Shown in pieces: positions 1 to 9,045 of a stretch of 64,000 bases of DNA. The position numbers and the translations under genes were made by a program. The stretch lies in NCBI GenBank assembly GCA_021798955.1, contig JAJZBK010000003.1, positions 1-64,000 of the forward strand, given 5' to 3'. The notes under the pieces are model-generated. The model was given only the letters and a program-made list of their open reading frames with translations, searched no databases and was not told the DNA's origin. Position 1 is the first letter of the stretch. Each line of letters opens with the position of its first letter. This DNA comes from Actinomycetes bacterium. GTDB taxonomy: Bacteria > Actinomycetota > Acidimicrobiia > Acidimicrobiales > RAAP-2.

Positions 1-247
1 ACCCCGCGAAGAGGCCGCGCAAGGACGGCACGAACGCCGCGAAGCACACCGCCACGAGCAGGGCCAGGAACATGGCCACGCCTCCCGCTTCGGGCGTGAC
101 GCGCTGGTGCACCTTGCGGGCATCGGGCTGGGCCACGTAGCCGACGACGGTGGCCAGGCGCCGAGCCGGAAAGGTCAGCAGCCACGAGGCGACGGCGGCG
201 ACGGCGAAGACGACGGCGTACCAGTTGAGCGGAACGGAGCCGGTCAC
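1..247 (-). CDS. wecA: Undecaprenyl-phosphate N-acetylglucosamine-1-phosphate transferase, 5' part only
   Basis: This is the N-terminal part of an integral membrane glycosyl-1-phosphate transferase of the MraY/WecA family, which loads a sugar phosphate onto the lipid carrier undecaprenyl phosphate for cell-envelope glycan synthesis. About 82 residues are visible; the rest lies beyond base 1. They show a first membrane helix, then the family motif with PDARKVH followed by TPEAGGVAMF, typical of the first cytoplasmic loop and second helix. GTG at 245-247 is the only good start in this frame after the in-frame stop at 284-286. It lies 36 bases after glyA on the same strand and is probably co-transcribed. 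The order rpiB-glyA-wecA resembles actinobacterial loci that continue into the ATP synthase operon, but that part is not visible. WecA rather than MraY is inferred from context and the motif. Confidence 0.82.
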   Translation of the reverse strand, partial: MTGSVPLNWYAVVFAVAAVASWLLTFPARRLATVVGYVAQPDARKVHQRVTPEAGGVAMFLALLVAVCFAAFVPSLRGLFAG

Positions 248-283
248 CGCACCGGGCAGGTCCCGCTCACCGGAGCCGGCCGG

Positions 284-1591
284 TCAGGCCCCGGCCGTGC
301 CGAGGGTCGGGTAGGGGGCGAACCGGGCACACAGCTCGGCGACCTCGTGGCGGACGGCGGCGATGACCGCCTCGTCGCTCCGGGACCGCAGGGCACGGCC
401 GATCATCTCGCCGACCTGGCGCATCTCCATCGGGCCCATCCCCGCCGTCGTCTCGGCCGCCGTGCCGAGACGCAGCCCCGAGGTCACGAAGGGCGAACGC
501 GGGTCGTCGGGGATGGTGTTGCGGTTGCACGTGATACCGGCGCGGTCGAGGACCTCCTGGGCTTCCTTGCCGGTCAGTTCCTCGTCGAAGGTGCGCAGGT
601 CCACCAGTACCTGGTGGTTCTCGGTGCCCCCGGACACCAGCCGGAACCCGCCGTCAGCAAGCGACGCGGCCAGCGCGGCGGCGTTTGCCACCACGGCGGC
701 AGCGTAGGCTCGGAACTCGGGGCGGGCGGCCTCGGCGAAGGCGACCGCCTTGGCCGCGACGACGTGCTCGAGGGGGCCGCCCTGCAGGCCGGGAAAGACC
801 GCCGAGTCGATGGCCTTGGCCAGCTCGGCGCCGCACAGGATGGCCCCGCCGCGTGGGCCTCGCAGCGTCTTGTGCGTGGTGAAGGTGACCACATCGGCCA
901 CCCCAACGGGAGAGGGATGGACGCCACCGGCGATGAGCCCGGCCGGGTGGGCGGCGTCGAAGAGGAAGCGGGCGCCGACCGCGTCGGCGATCTCGCGGAA
1001 GGGGACCGGGTCGATGATGCGTGCGTACGCCGTCGATCCGGCCACGATGAGCTTGGGACGCTCGCGTCGGGCCAGGTCGGCCACCTGGTCGAAGTCGATC
1101 ACCTCGCCGGGCTTGTCGGGGTCGCCGGTGGCCGGGGAGACCCCGTAGGCCACGAAGCGCCAGATCTTCGACGTGATACTGGCCGGCGACCCGTGCGTCA
1201 GGTGCCCACCGTGGTCGAGGCGCATGGCCAAGATGGTGTCGCCGGGCTCGAGCAGGGCCTGGTAGACGGCAAGGTTGGCCGTTGCCCCAGCATGGGGCTG
1301 GACGTTGGCGTGCTCGGCTCCGAACAGCGCCGTCGCCCGGTCACGGGCCAGGTTCTCGACTTCGTCGATCACCTGGTTGCCCCCGTAGTACCGGCGACCG
1401 GGATAGCCCTCGGCGTACTTGTTGGTGAGGATCGACCCGGACGCCGCCAACACGGCAGGGGAGGTGAAGTTCTCCGAGGCGATGAGCTGGAGGGTGGAGG
1501 CCTGGCGCTCGGCCTCGTCACCGAGCAGCCGGGCGACCTCGGGATCAGCCGCCAACCAGGCGTCGAACGGCGATGCGGCAACGGGGGTCAT
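284..1591 (-). CDS. glyA: Serine hydroxymethyltransferase
   Basis: Cytosolic PLP enzyme that interconverts serine and glycine while moving a one-carbon unit to tetrahydrofolate. The 435-residue length is normal for the family. Near the N terminus it has LIASENFTS, the YPGRRYYGG substrate motif and [13 protein letters not shown]. The PLP lysine is in [12 protein letters not shown] around residue 233. Its ATG at 1589-1591 overlaps the stop of rpiB by four bases (ATGA), so the two genes should be translationally coupled. It feeds the same pathway as serA and serC (13.4-17.5 kb) and metF (63.6 kb). The identification rests on strong full-length motif agreement. Confidence 0.97.
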   Translation of the reverse strand: MTPVAASPFDAWLAADPEVARLLGDEAERQASTLQLIASENFTSPAVLAASGSILTNKYAEGYPGRRYYGGNQVIDEVENLARDRATALFGAEHANVQPHAGATANLAVYQALLEPGDTILAMRLDHGGHLTHGSPASITSKIWRFVAYGVSPATGDPDKPGEVIDFDQVADLARRERPKLIVAGSTAYARIIDPVPFREIADAVGARFLFDAAHPAGLIAGGVHPSPVGVADVVTFTTHKTLRGPRGGAILCGAELAKAIDSAVFPGLQGGPLEHVVAAKAVAFAEAARPEFRAYAAAVVANAAALAASLADGGFRLVSGGTENHQVLVDLRTFDEELTGKEAQEVLDRAGITCNRNTIPDDPRSPFVTSGLRLGTAAETTAGMGPMEMRQVGEMIGRALRSRSDEAVIAAVRHEVAELCARFAPYPTLGTAGA

Positions 1592-2172
1592 CGGGTGGGC
1601 GCCTGCCTTTCTCCCTGGTCGTCTCGGTGGTCTCCCTGGTCGTCTCGGTGGTCTCCCTGGTCGTCTCGGTGGCTTCCCTGGAGCACGGACCGACCGACAG
1701 CGTCAGGCCGGTCGGCCGCCTCCGAGGCCCGGCCCGTCTCGCTGCGAGTGATCTCGTCGATACGGCGCTGGTGGCGCCCCCCCTCGAACGCCGTGGACAG
1801 GAACGTCGCCATGGCGTCGGTGGCCTGGGCCAGCCCGGTCGTCCGCCCACCCAGGCACAGTACGTTCGCGTCGTTGTGCCGCCGGGCCAGTGACGCCGTC
1901 GTCACGTCGTAGGCAAGGGCGGCCCGGGCGCCGGTGACCTTGTTGGCGGCGATCGAGATGCCGATGCCCGTCCCGCACACGCACACGCCGTAGTCGGCAT
2001 CGCCCCCGACGACGAACTCCGCCACGGCGCGTCCGTACACGGGATAGTCGACCGGTACGTCCGCCGACTGGGTCCCGAAGTCGACGACGTCGTGGCCGGC
2101 GTCGGCGAGCTGGCGGGCCAGTTCAGTCTTCAGCTCGTAGCCGGCGTGGTCCGAGCCCACCGCGATGCGCAT
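1588..2172 (-). CDS. rpiB: Ribose 5-phosphate isomerase B with a repeat-derived C-terminal tail
   Basis: RpiB/LacAB-family sugar-phosphate isomerase that interconverts ribose 5-phosphate and ribulose 5-phosphate. The catalytic part starts with [14 protein letters not shown] and contains the conserved [15 protein letters not shown] and [14 protein letters not shown] segments. Those motifs span about 150 residues, the usual family length. The protein continues for about 45 more residues, is poor in hydrophobics, and ends in three copies of GDHRDDQ encoded by a 21-base tandem repeat. ATG at 2170-2172 is chosen because a -10 box lies six bases upstream (leaderless pattern) and the protein then starts exactly at the family N terminus. 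The tail overlaps the glyA start. Function of the tail is unknown. Confidence 0.94.
   Translation of the reverse strand: MRIAVGSDHAGYELKTELARQLADAGHDVVDFGTQSADVPVDYPVYGRAVAEFVVGGDADYGVCVCGTGIGISIAANKVTGARAALAYDVTTASLARRHNDANVLCLGGRTTGLAQATDAMATFLSTAFEGGRHQRRIDEITRSETGRASEAADRPDAVGRSVLQGSHRDDQGDHRDDQGDHRDDQGERQAPTR
1610..1672. repeat. 21-bp tandem repeat, 3 copies, inside rpiB
   Basis: Three perfect 21-base units (1610-1630, 1631-1651, 1652-1672) with a fourth, partial and diverged copy after them. Each unit encodes GDHRDDQ on the minus strand, so copy-number change would keep the frame. Confidence 0.95.
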
Positions 2173-2178
2173 CCCCCG

Positions 2179-2184
2179 AGCGTA
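2179..2184 (-). promoter_or_regulatory. Leaderless -10 box of rpiB-glyA-wecA
   Basis: TACGCT on the minus strand ends six bases before the rpiB ATG. With the usual 6-7 base distance to the start site, transcription would begin at the start codon. No Shine-Dalgarno sequence is present. Confidence 0.6.
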
Positions 2185-2215
2185 GCGCCCGCCGAGGACC
2201 CGACGGCCTGCCGGG

Positions 2216-2221
2216 TACGCT
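2216..2221 (+). promoter_or_regulatory. -10 box of thiolase-like gene
   Basis: TACGCT, eleven bases before the ATG at 2233, predicts a 5' leader of only a few bases. It is arranged back-to-back with the rpiB promoter. Confidence 0.5.
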
Positions 2222-2232
2222 CGGCGCCAGCC

Positions 2233-3795
2233 ATGTCGATCGACCCGCGCGCGCCGGTGGTGGTCGGGATCGGACAGGTCACCGACCGCCCCGACGGCGG
2301 CGGCTCGGCCGACCTCTCGGCCCGCGACGAGCCGGTGTCGCTCATGGCCCGGGCGGTAGCCCAGGCGCGAGCGGACCTCGCCAGGAGCGGTCGGTCCCTG
2401 GTGCGGCAGACCGAGGCGCTCGTCGTGGTCGACCCCCGTTCGTGGCAGTACCGTGACGCCGCCGCCGCCCTCGCCGGCCTCCTCGGGATCGACCCGGCGC
2501 GGCGTCTGGTCACCGCGCCGGGCGGCCACGAGCCCCAGCGTCAGGTCAACCGGGCTGCACTGGCCATCGCCCGCGGTGAGCTCGACGTGGCGCTCGTGGT
2601 GGCTGGCGAGCGGGGTGAGACGGTCGCCGCCGCTCGGCGCCACCCGGACCGCCCGGTCCTGCCCTGGGATGTGCAGGACCCCTCGGTGCCACTCGCCCTG
2701 CGAACCGGCCCCGAACGCCGCTTCACCACCGAGGCCGAGGAGCGCCACGGGCTCGGCGACGTGACGGTGGCGTCCGCGCTCTACGAGCACGCCCTGCGGG
2801 CGACGGCCGGCCGGCCGCTCGACGAGCACCGGTGGCGGCTCGCCCGTCGGTGGGCGATGCTCGGAGCCGTGGCCGCCGCCAACCCGGCGGCATGGGACCG
2901 CCGGAGCCCCACCGCCGAGGAGATCGGCTCGGCGGGGACTGGCAATCCGATGGTCGCCGACCCCTACACCCAGCTCCTCTGTCCCAACGAAGAGGTCGAC
3001 CAGGCAGCCGCCCTTTTGGTGTGCTCGGTCGACGCAGCCCGGAGGGCCGGTGTGCCCACGGAGCGTTGGGTCTTCCTAGCGGCCGGTGCAGACGTCGACG
3101 ACCACTGGTACCTCTCCCACCGGACCACCTTCACCGAGTCCCCGGCGGCGCGCGCCGCCGCCAGTGCCACCTTGGGTACCGTCGGGATCGGGATCGACGA
3201 CGTCGCCCACCTCGACGTGCACGCCAGCTCACCCGCTGCCCTCGAGGTCGTCGCCAGCGAACTGGGCGTAGACGCCGACGACCCGGCCCGGCCACCGACG
3301 GTGACCGGCGGCCCGACCTTCGCCGGTTCGCCTGGCGACGGCTACGGCGTCCACGCCGTGGCCACCGTCGTCCGTCGCCTGCGCCAAGACCCGGCCGCGT
3401 GGGGGCTCGTCACCTCGGTGGGGTTCGCCCTGAGCGCCCATAGCTTCGGGCTGTACCGATCGGCGCCCCCGCCGCCGGGGGGCTCGGCACCGCCAGGGGG
3501 CACCCGGGTCGAGGAGCGGGCCGGCTTCCGGTGGGCGGACCCGCAGGCAGCCGTGGCCGCCCTCCCCCAGCGGGCCTCCGACGCCGACGCCTCCGGCGAG
3601 GTGACCGTCGAGACCTTCTCGGTTCCCTACGGGCCAGACGGGTCGCCGGCCCGCGCCGTGGTGGCCTGTCTCACGCCAGACGGAAGACGGTCGTGGGCGT
3701 CGGTCGCCGATCCCGACCAGCTCGCGCTCCTCGTGACCGAGGAGTGCTGCGGTCGCCTCGGGCGCCTGCGCGACGGCGTGGTCGACCTCCGCTGA
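2233..3795 (+). CDS. Thiolase-like acetyl-CoA acetyltransferase family protein
   Basis: A 520-residue protein of the thiolase superfamily, resembling the actinobacterial acetyl-CoA acetyltransferase/SCPx-like group that acts on acyl-CoA in lipid or sterol metabolism. It begins with PVVVGIGQVTDR, typical of this group. It contains NPMVADPYTQLLCPNEEVDQAAALL, a DDVAHLDVHASSPAALEV segment and a glycine-rich TGGPTFAGSPGDGYG stretch. The residue at the usual nucleophilic cysteine is not evident near residue 90, so catalysis of classical thiolysis is not assured. An extra C-terminal domain of about 110 residues follows. ATG 2233 is chosen because a promoter lies immediately upstream and homologous proteins start near the VVGIGQ strand. 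Divergent from rpiB; 15 bases of unique sequence and a tandem repeat separate it from the ABC transporter genes downstream. Confidence 0.78.
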   Translation: MSIDPRAPVVVGIGQVTDRPDGGGSADLSARDEPVSLMARAVAQARADLARSGRSLVRQTEALVVVDPRSWQYRDAAAALAGLLGIDPARRLVTAPGGHEPQRQVNRAALAIARGELDVALVVAGERGETVAAARRHPDRPVLPWDVQDPSVPLALRTGPERRFTTEAEERHGLGDVTVASALYEHALRATAGRPLDEHRWRLARRWAMLGAVAAANPAAWDRRSPTAEEIGSAGTGNPMVADPYTQLLCPNEEVDQAAALLVCSVDAARRAGVPTERWVFLAAGADVDDHWYLSHRTTFTESPAARAAASATLGTVGIGIDDVAHLDVHASSPAALEVVASELGVDADDPARPPTVTGGPTFAGSPGDGYGVHAVATVVRRLRQDPAAWGLVTSVGFALSAHSFGLYRSAPPPPGGSAPPGGTRVEERAGFRWADPQAAVAALPQRASDADASGEVTVETFSVPYGPDGSPARAVVACLTPDGRRSWASVADPDQLALLVTEECCGRLGRLRDGVVDLR

Positions 3796-3810
3796 GCGGC
3801 CTTCCGGGCG

Positions 3811-3873
3811 GTGGCGCCGGACCGGGTGGCGCCGGACCGGGTGGCGCCGGACCGGGCGGTGGCGCCGGACCGG
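3811..3873. repeat. 15-bp tandem repeat upstream of the ABC transporter
   Basis: Three contiguous copies of GTGGCGCCGGACCGG (3811-3855), a GCG spacer, a fourth copy at 3859-3873 and a partial fifth. It lies just upstream of the region expected to hold the -35 element of the ABC transporter promoter. Confidence 0.93.
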
Positions 3874-3908
3874 GCGGTGGCGCAGCAGGCCTCGCTGCCC
3901 GGTGGCCG

Positions 3909-3914
3909 TATGCT
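3909..3914 (+). promoter_or_regulatory. -10 box of the ABC transporter operon
   Basis: TATGCT, about 50 bases before the ATG at 3966. Here a real 5' leader with a purine-rich AGAGGGG site precedes the start, so this operon is not leaderless. Confidence 0.5.
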
Positions 3915-3965
3915 GACCGGGTGGCCGACCGTCAGGTCGGCTCGGCACGAGAGGGGCCGACGCCG

Positions 3966-4955
3966 ATGTCGACAGCGCAGGCGGCCGTGTCGGCCGTGGG
4001 ACTGGTCAAGACCTACGGGGACGTGCTGGCGGTGCGCGGGATCGACCTCGAGGTGGCCCCCGGGGAGACCTTCGGGTTCCTCGGGCCCAACGGGGCCGGC
4101 AAATCGACGACGATCGGCATGCTCTGCACCCTGGTCACGCCGTCGGGCGGGCAGGCGACGGTCGCCGGCTTCGACGTCGTGCATCAGCGCGACGACGTGC
4201 GCCGTCATATCGGGCTGGTCTTCCAAGATCCGACCCTCGACGGCTACCTGAGCGCCTGGAGGAACCTCCGGCTGCACGCCGAGCTCTACGGCGTCCCCCG
4301 TGCCGGTCTCGAAGACCGGATGCGCCAGGTGCTCGAGATGGTCGGCCTGTGGGACCGGCGCACGAGCAAGGTCGCCACCTTCTCCGGCGGGATGAAGCGG
4401 AGGCTCGAGATCGCCCGAGGGCTCCTGCACTCCCCCCGGGTCCTGTTCCTCGACGAGCCCACCGTCGGTCTCGACCCGCAGACCCGGGCCCTCATCTGGT
4501 CCTACATCGGCGAGCTGAAGCGGAGCGAGGACATCACCATCTTCATGACCACCCACTACATGGACGAAGCCGAGTACTGCGACCGGATCGCCATCATCGA
4601 CCACGGTCAGATCATCGCTCTCGACACGCCCGAGGCGCTCAAGGCCTCGATCGGCAAGGACCGGGTCCAGATCCGCACCGACGACGACGCTGCGGCCATC
4701 GCTGCCCTCCACGAACGCTTCGGCATCGAGGCGACGTTGGCCGAGGGCATGGTCACCTTCGCCGTCGAGTCGGGGGAGCGGTTCGTGCCCCGCCTGTTCG
4801 CCGAGCTTCCGGTGCCCATCCACTCGGTGAGCGTGGCCCGGCCCACCCTCGACGACGTGTTCATGTCCTATACCGGCACCACGATCCGCGATGCCGAGGT
4901 GTCGGGCAACCAACGGGGGCGCGAGGTGATGGCGCGCTTCGGTGCCCGGCGGTGA
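3966..4955 (+). CDS. DrrA-type ABC exporter, ATP-binding protein
   Basis: A 329-residue ATPase subunit of an ABC-2 exporter of the DrrA (daunorubicin-resistance) type. Walker A is GPNGAGKST at about residues 40-48, the Q-loop is in VFQDPTLD, the ABC signature is FSGGMKRRLEIARG, Walker B is VLFLDEPT, and the H-loop is TTHYMDEAE. A C-terminal extension of about 90 residues ending near PTLDDVFMSYTG is the usual DrrA accessory domain. The ATG sits after AGAGGGG; longer upstream open frame is rejected because it would cross the thiolase gene. Its stop codon overlaps the permease start (GTGA). The substrate cannot be inferred. Confidence 0.93.
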   Translation: MSTAQAAVSAVGLVKTYGDVLAVRGIDLEVAPGETFGFLGPNGAGKSTTIGMLCTLVTPSGGQATVAGFDVVHQRDDVRRHIGLVFQDPTLDGYLSAWRNLRLHAELYGVPRAGLEDRMRQVLEMVGLWDRRTSKVATFSGGMKRRLEIARGLLHSPRVLFLDEPTVGLDPQTRALIWSYIGELKRSEDITIFMTTHYMDEAEYCDRIAIIDHGQIIALDTPEALKASIGKDRVQIRTDDDAAAIAALHERFGIEATLAEGMVTFAVESGERFVPRLFAELPVPIHSVSVARPTLDDVFMSYTGTTIRDAEVSGNQRGREVMARFGARR

Positions 4956-5836
4956 AGTCCCTGTCCACCACCACCGCACCGAGCGCTCCCGCGCTCGCAG
5001 CAGTACGCGTGGCGCGCCGCACCCGCGGGTCCGAGGTGCGGGCCGTCAAGATCGTCTGGGAGCGGGAGGTCGTCCGCTTCTTCAGCGACCGGCTCCGGAT
5101 CGTGACCTCGCTCGTCCAGCCGCTGCTGTTCCTCTTCGTACTGGGCACCGGGCTCTCGCAGCTGACGTCGAACGTGTCGGGCGGGCTCTCCCTGCGCACC
5201 TTCCTCTACCCGGGCATCCTGGCCATGGCCGTCCTGTTCACGGCGCTGTTCGCCGCCGCTTCGATCGTGTGGGACCGCGAGTTCGGCTTCCTGCGCGAGA
5301 TGTTGGTCGCGCCGGTGCACCGCAGCTCGATCGTGATCGGCAAGTGCCTGGGGGGAGCGACGGTCGCCGGGTTCCAGGGGATCATCGTCATCGCCCTGGC
5401 CGGTCTGGTGGGCGTTCCCTACGCCCCGCTCTTGATGCTCGAAGTGTTCGGCATCCAGCTGCTGCTGGCCTTCACCATCACGGCCTTCGGGGTGATGGTC
5501 TCGGCCCGCATCACGCAGATCCAGTCGTTCATGGCGCTCACCCAGATGCTGGTGCTCCCCCTGTACTTCCTGTCCGGCGCCATGTTCCCCGCCTCGCACT
5601 TGCCTACCTGGTTGACCGTGCTCAACCGCATCGACCCGCTGACCTACGCAGTGGTCCCGATCCGGCACCTCGTGTTCGCCCACCTCGCCATGTCGCCGAT
5701 CGCCCGAGCCCGCCTCGATGCTGGCGTGAGCTGGGCTGGCTGGCAGGTCCCCACGCTGCTGGAGATCGCCATGGTGGCCGTCTTCGGTCTGGTGATGACG
5801 GCCGTGGCCGTGCTGTCCTTCAGTCGGAGCGAGTGA
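4952..5836 (+). CDS. ABC-2 type exporter permease (DrrB-like)
   Basis: A 294-residue membrane permease that pairs with the ATPase encoded immediately upstream. After a cytoplasmic N terminus of about 50 residues it shows six hydrophobic segments, beginning at LVQPLLFLFVLGTG and ending at VFGLVMTAVAVLSF. WDREFGFLREMLVAPV between segments 2 and 3 is characteristic of the ABC2_membrane family. GTG at 4952-4954 overlaps the ATPase stop by four bases, which supports this start and translational coupling. The likely complex is two ATPase and two permease subunits exporting a lipophilic compound or glycolipid; the substrate is unknown. Confidence 0.92.
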   Translation: MKSLSTTTAPSAPALAAVRVARRTRGSEVRAVKIVWEREVVRFFSDRLRIVTSLVQPLLFLFVLGTGLSQLTSNVSGGLSLRTFLYPGILAMAVLFTALFAAASIVWDREFGFLREMLVAPVHRSSIVIGKCLGGATVAGFQGIIVIALAGLVGVPYAPLLMLEVFGIQLLLAFTITAFGVMVSARITQIQSFMALTQMLVLPLYFLSGAMFPASHLPTWLTVLNRIDPLTYAVVPIRHLVFAHLAMSPIARARLDAGVSWAGWQVPTLLEIAMVAVFGLVMTAVAVLSFSRSE

Positions 5837-5879
5837 CCACGAGGCCGGCCGAGGCGGCCTCACCGGCGGCCTTGCCGGG

Positions 5880-7007
5880 TCAGCCGGTCAGCGAGCCGGC
5901 GGCAGCGAGGACGAGGCCCATCCCCCGCGGGTCGCCGACGAGCCCGCTCTCCATCCGGTTCATCACGTAGCAGACCGTCAGGCGAGCGTCGAGGTCCATG
6001 ACGACGACGGAGCCGCCGTAGCCCCCCCAGTAGCAGGCCCGTGGACCGATGGGCACGAGGTCGGTCCTCAGCCCATATCCCATGCCGAAGCGCAGCGGGA
6101 CACCGAGCACGAGGTCGGTGCCGTAGGACTGCTCCTCGAAGATGCGCTCCGAGGTGCGCTCCCCGAAGAGGCGGACCCCGCGGGCCTCCCCTCCTCCGGC
6201 GACCACCGACTGGACGAGGGCCACCGACCGGGCGTTCCCGTGGCCGTTGGCGGCGGGGATCTCGGCGCGACGCCACCAGGCGTGACGGGTCTGGGTGGCA
6301 TCGAGCGGCGGGTTGGAGAAGGTGCGTACGGCGACGTCGGAGGCTCGGACCGCTCGGAGGTCGATCGGCGGGGGCGGCACGAGCGACGCCACCCGATGGT
6401 CTTCGGACTCGGGCAAGCCGATGTGGAAGTCGGCGCCCAGCGGGCGGGCGACCTCTTGGGCGAAGAACGCACCGATCGACACCCCGGTGATACGCCGTAC
6501 GACCTCGCCCAACAGGAACCCCTGCGTCACGGCGTGGTAGCCGGAGGCCGAGCCCGGCTCCCACCACGGGGCCTGGGCCGCCAACGCCGCGGTCGCCCGG
6601 TCCCAGTCGGCGAGGTCCTCGGGACGCATCGGAGCATCCCAGCCCGACAGCCCGGCGGTGTGGGACAGGAGGTGGCGAACGGCGACCCGGTCCTTGCCCT
6701 CGGCGGCGAACTCAGGCCAGTAGGTGGCGACCGGAGCGTCGAGGTCGAGCTCGCCCCGGTCGGCGAGGATCAGGCAGCACACGAAGGTCATCGTCTTGGT
6801 CGTCGACCAGACGTTGGCGATGGTGTCACGCTGCCAGGGCCGGGTGCGGTCCTCGTCGGCCCAGCCGCCCCACAGGTCCACCACCAGCTCGCCATCGAGG
6901 GCGACGGCGACCGATGCCCCGACGTCGGCTCCCGACTCGAGGTTCCCCTCGAAGGTCTGTCGCACCGCCTCGAAGCGCTCGTCGCACGTCCCGCTGACCT
7001 CGGCCAC
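5880..7007 (-). CDS. Serine beta-lactamase-family hydrolase/esterase (EstB-like)
   Basis: A 375-residue protein of the class C beta-lactamase/penicillin-binding fold (Pfam Beta-lactamase), more like carboxylesterases than true resistance enzymes. The nucleophile motif SxxK appears as WSTTKTMT. The second motif YxxxT is in GYHAVTQGFLLGE, and LVVDLWGGW precedes the active-site region, as in EstB/LovD-type proteins. No signal peptide is seen, so it is probably cytoplasmic. GTG at 7005-7007 is chosen because GGGAGG lies seven bases upstream; an ATG at 7023-7025 is an in-frame alternative. Convergent with the permease gene, divergent from greA. Physiological substrate unknown. Confidence 0.85.
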   Translation of the reverse strand: MAEVSGTCDERFEAVRQTFEGNLESGADVGASVAVALDGELVVDLWGGWADEDRTRPWQRDTIANVWSTTKTMTFVCCLILADRGELDLDAPVATYWPEFAAEGKDRVAVRHLLSHTAGLSGWDAPMRPEDLADWDRATAALAAQAPWWEPGSASGYHAVTQGFLLGEVVRRITGVSIGAFFAQEVARPLGADFHIGLPESEDHRVASLVPPPPIDLRAVRASDVAVRTFSNPPLDATQTRHAWWRRAEIPAANGHGNARSVALVQSVVAGGGEARGVRLFGERTSERIFEEQSYGTDLVLGVPLRFGMGYGLRTDLVPIGPRACYWGGYGGSVVVMDLDARLTVCYVMNRMESGLVGDPRGMGLVLAAAGSLTG

Positions 7008-7121
7008 GTCTGGACCTCCCTCCATCGACGCACCTGTCGGGCTCGACGCCCGGTGTGCTCGGCCGAGATCTTCGCACGGGCCGGCCGTCACCGAGGTGCC
7101 GGGCCCAGCGACCCCAACCGG

Positions 7122-7127
7122 TAGCCT
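7122..7127 (+). promoter_or_regulatory. -10 box of greA-leuC-leuD
   Basis: TAGCCT, eight bases before the GTG start of greA. This predicts a leaderless or nearly leaderless transcript for the three-gene operon. Confidence 0.55.
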
Positions 7128-7135
7128 GGTGGGCT

Positions 7136-7624
7136 GTGAGCGACCCGTCCACCACCACCCTGACCAAGGACACCTACGAGCGGCTCCAGCGAGAGCTCGA
7201 GGACCTGACCACCCGCGGCCGGGTGGAGATCGCCGCCGCCATCGAGGCGGCCCGGGCGCTCGGCGACCTTTCCGAGAACGGCGACTACCACGCGGCCAAG
7301 GACGCCCAGGGCAAGATGGAAGCCCGCATCCGCCAGCTCCAGGCCCTGTTGAAGGACGCCCAGGTGGTCGACGGCGCTGATGCCCATGGCGACGGGACCG
7401 TCGCTGCCGGTTGCGTCGTCACGCTCCGCTACGAGGGCGACGACGAGGACGACACCCAGCAGTTCTTTGTGGGCTCCATCGAGGAACGCCAGGGCGACCT
7501 CACCGTGGTGTCGCCGGGCTCCCCGCTCGGGCAGGCTCTCCTCGGCCATCAGGCAGGCGAGACCGTCGAGTACGCAGCGCCGGGTGGCACCCTGCGCGTC
7601 GAGGTCGTGGCGGTGGGGGCGTGA
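7136..7624 (+). CDS. greA: Transcription elongation factor GreA
   Basis: A 162-residue elongation factor that enters the RNA polymerase secondary channel and stimulates cleavage of backtracked RNA. The N-terminal coiled coil is visible, with [17 protein letters not shown]; the acidic DLSEN tip is the catalytic part. The C-terminal FKBP-like domain has [20 protein letters not shown] at 7136 matches the family start and lies just after a -10 box. The stop overlaps the leuC start (GTGA), so a transcription factor heads a leucine-biosynthesis operon here. Confidence 0.95.
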   Translation: MSDPSTTTLTKDTYERLQRELEDLTTRGRVEIAAAIEAARALGDLSENGDYHAAKDAQGKMEARIRQLQALLKDAQVVDGADAHGDGTVAAGCVVTLRYEGDDEDDTQQFFVGSIEERQGDLTVVSPGSPLGQALLGHQAGETVEYAAPGGTLRVEVVAVGA

Positions 7625-9045
7625 CCCCGGCCGGCGGACAGCCTCGGACCCTGTCGGAGAAGGTCTGGGACCGACACGTCGTCCACCGCGGCGGAGACAG
7701 TGAGCCGGACCTGCTCTTCATCGACCTCCATCTGGTGCACGAGGTGACGTCCCCACAGGCCTTCGACGGGCTCCGGCTGGCCGGACGGCGGGTACGGCGT
7801 CCCGACCTCACCATCGCAACGGCCGACCACAACGTGCCGACGGTCGACATCGACAAGCCGGTGGCCGACCCCATCTCGGCCAAGCAGCTGGCGGTGCTGG
7901 CGGCCAACTGCGCCGAGTTCGGCATCACCTGCTACCCGATGGGCCACGCCGACCAGGGCATCGTCCACGTCATCGGCCCGGAGCAGGGCCTGACCCAGCC
8001 GGGGATGACCATCGTCTGCGGCGACAGCCACACCTCCACCCACGGCGCGTTTGGAGCGTTGGCCTTCGGCATCGGGACGAGCGAGGTCGAGCACGTCCTC
8101 GCCACCCAGACGCTCCCCCAACGCCGTCCGTCGACCATGGCGGTGACCGTCGACGGCGAGCTCCCGCCCGGCGTGTCGGCCAAGGACGTCGTGCTCGCCG
8201 TCATCGGGCGGATCGGCACGGGCGGAGGGATCGGCCACGTCATCGAGTACCGGGGATCGGCCATCACCTCGCTGTCGATGGAAGGTCGGATGACGGTGTG
8301 CAACATGTCCATCGAGGCGGGCGCACGCGCCGGCATGATCGCCCCGGACGACACCACCTTCGCCTACCTCGAAGGACGCGACCACGCTCCCAAGGGCCCG
8401 GCGTTCGCCGAGGCCGTCGCCGAGTGGTCCTCGCTGGCCACCGATCCGGGAGCCACCTTCGACCGCGAGGTGCGCCTCGACGCCACCACCCTCGTCCCCC
8501 ACGTGACCTGGGGGACCAACCCGGGCCAGGTCGTGCCCATCGACGGGGTCGTGCCCGACCCGACGTCCTTCGACGACACCACGGCCAGAGAGGCGGCGGC
8601 GAGAGCGCTCGAGTACATGGGGCTGACGGCAGGCACGGCGGTCCGCGACGTCACCGTCGACACCGTGTTCATCGGCTCGTGCACCAACAGCCGGATCGAG
8701 GACCTCCGGACGGCTGCAGCCGTGGTCGCCGGGCACCGGGTCAAGCCGGGCGTCCGCGCCCTGGTGGTGCCCGGCTCGCACCGGGTGCGTGCCCAGGCCG
8801 AGCGAGAAGGACTGGATGCCGTGTTCACAGCGGCCGGGTTCGAGTGGCGGCAACCCGGTTGCTCGATGTGCCTGGCCATGAACCCCGACAAGCTCGCCCC
8901 GGGGGAGCGGTGCGCGTCGACGTCCAACCGCAACTTCGAGGGCCGACAGGGCCGGGGCGGTCGGACCCACCTCGTCTCACCCGCCGTCGCCGCTGCCACG
9001 GCGGTGGCCGGCCACTTCGCCACCCCGGAGGACCTCGAGCGATGA
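7621..9045 (+). CDS. leuC: 3-isopropylmalate dehydratase large subunit
   Basis: A 474-residue 4Fe-4S hydro-lyase subunit that isomerises 2-isopropylmalate to 3-isopropylmalate with LeuD in leucine synthesis. The cluster cysteines are in [12 protein letters not shown] and [11 protein letters not shown]. The N-terminal [22 protein letters not shown] and [17 protein letters not shown] motifs are all intact. GTG 7621 overlaps the greA stop, and the protein then starts at a normal LeuC N terminus ([12 protein letters not shown]). The stop overlaps leuD by four bases. Leucine is made from the ketoisovalerate supplied by the ilv genes at 20.6-26.1 kb. Confidence 0.97.
   Translation: MTPAGGQPRTLSEKVWDRHVVHRGGDSEPDLLFIDLHLVHEVTSPQAFDGLRLAGRRVRRPDLTIATADHNVPTVDIDKPVADPISAKQLAVLAANCAEFGITCYPMGHADQGIVHVIGPEQGLTQPGMTIVCGDSHTSTHGAFGALAFGIGTSEVEHVLATQTLPQRRPSTMAVTVDGELPPGVSAKDVVLAVIGRIGTGGGIGHVIEYRGSAITSLSMEGRMTVCNMSIEAGARAGMIAPDDTTFAYLEGRDHAPKGPAFAEAVAEWSSLATDPGATFDREVRLDATTLVPHVTWGTNPGQVVPIDGVVPDPTSFDDTTAREAAARALEYMGLTAGTAVRDVTVDTVFIGSCTNSRIEDLRTAAAVVAGHRVKPGVRALVVPGSHRVRAQAEREGLDAVFTAAGFEWRQPGCSMCLAMNPDKLAPGERCASTSNRNFEGRQGRGGRTHLVSPAVAAATAVAGHFATPEDLER

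Noticed and set aside
5880-7007. Beta-lactamase as an antibiotic resistance gene
   Set aside because: The SxxK and YxxxT pattern and lack of a signal peptide fit EstB-like esterases better than a periplasmic resistance enzyme.
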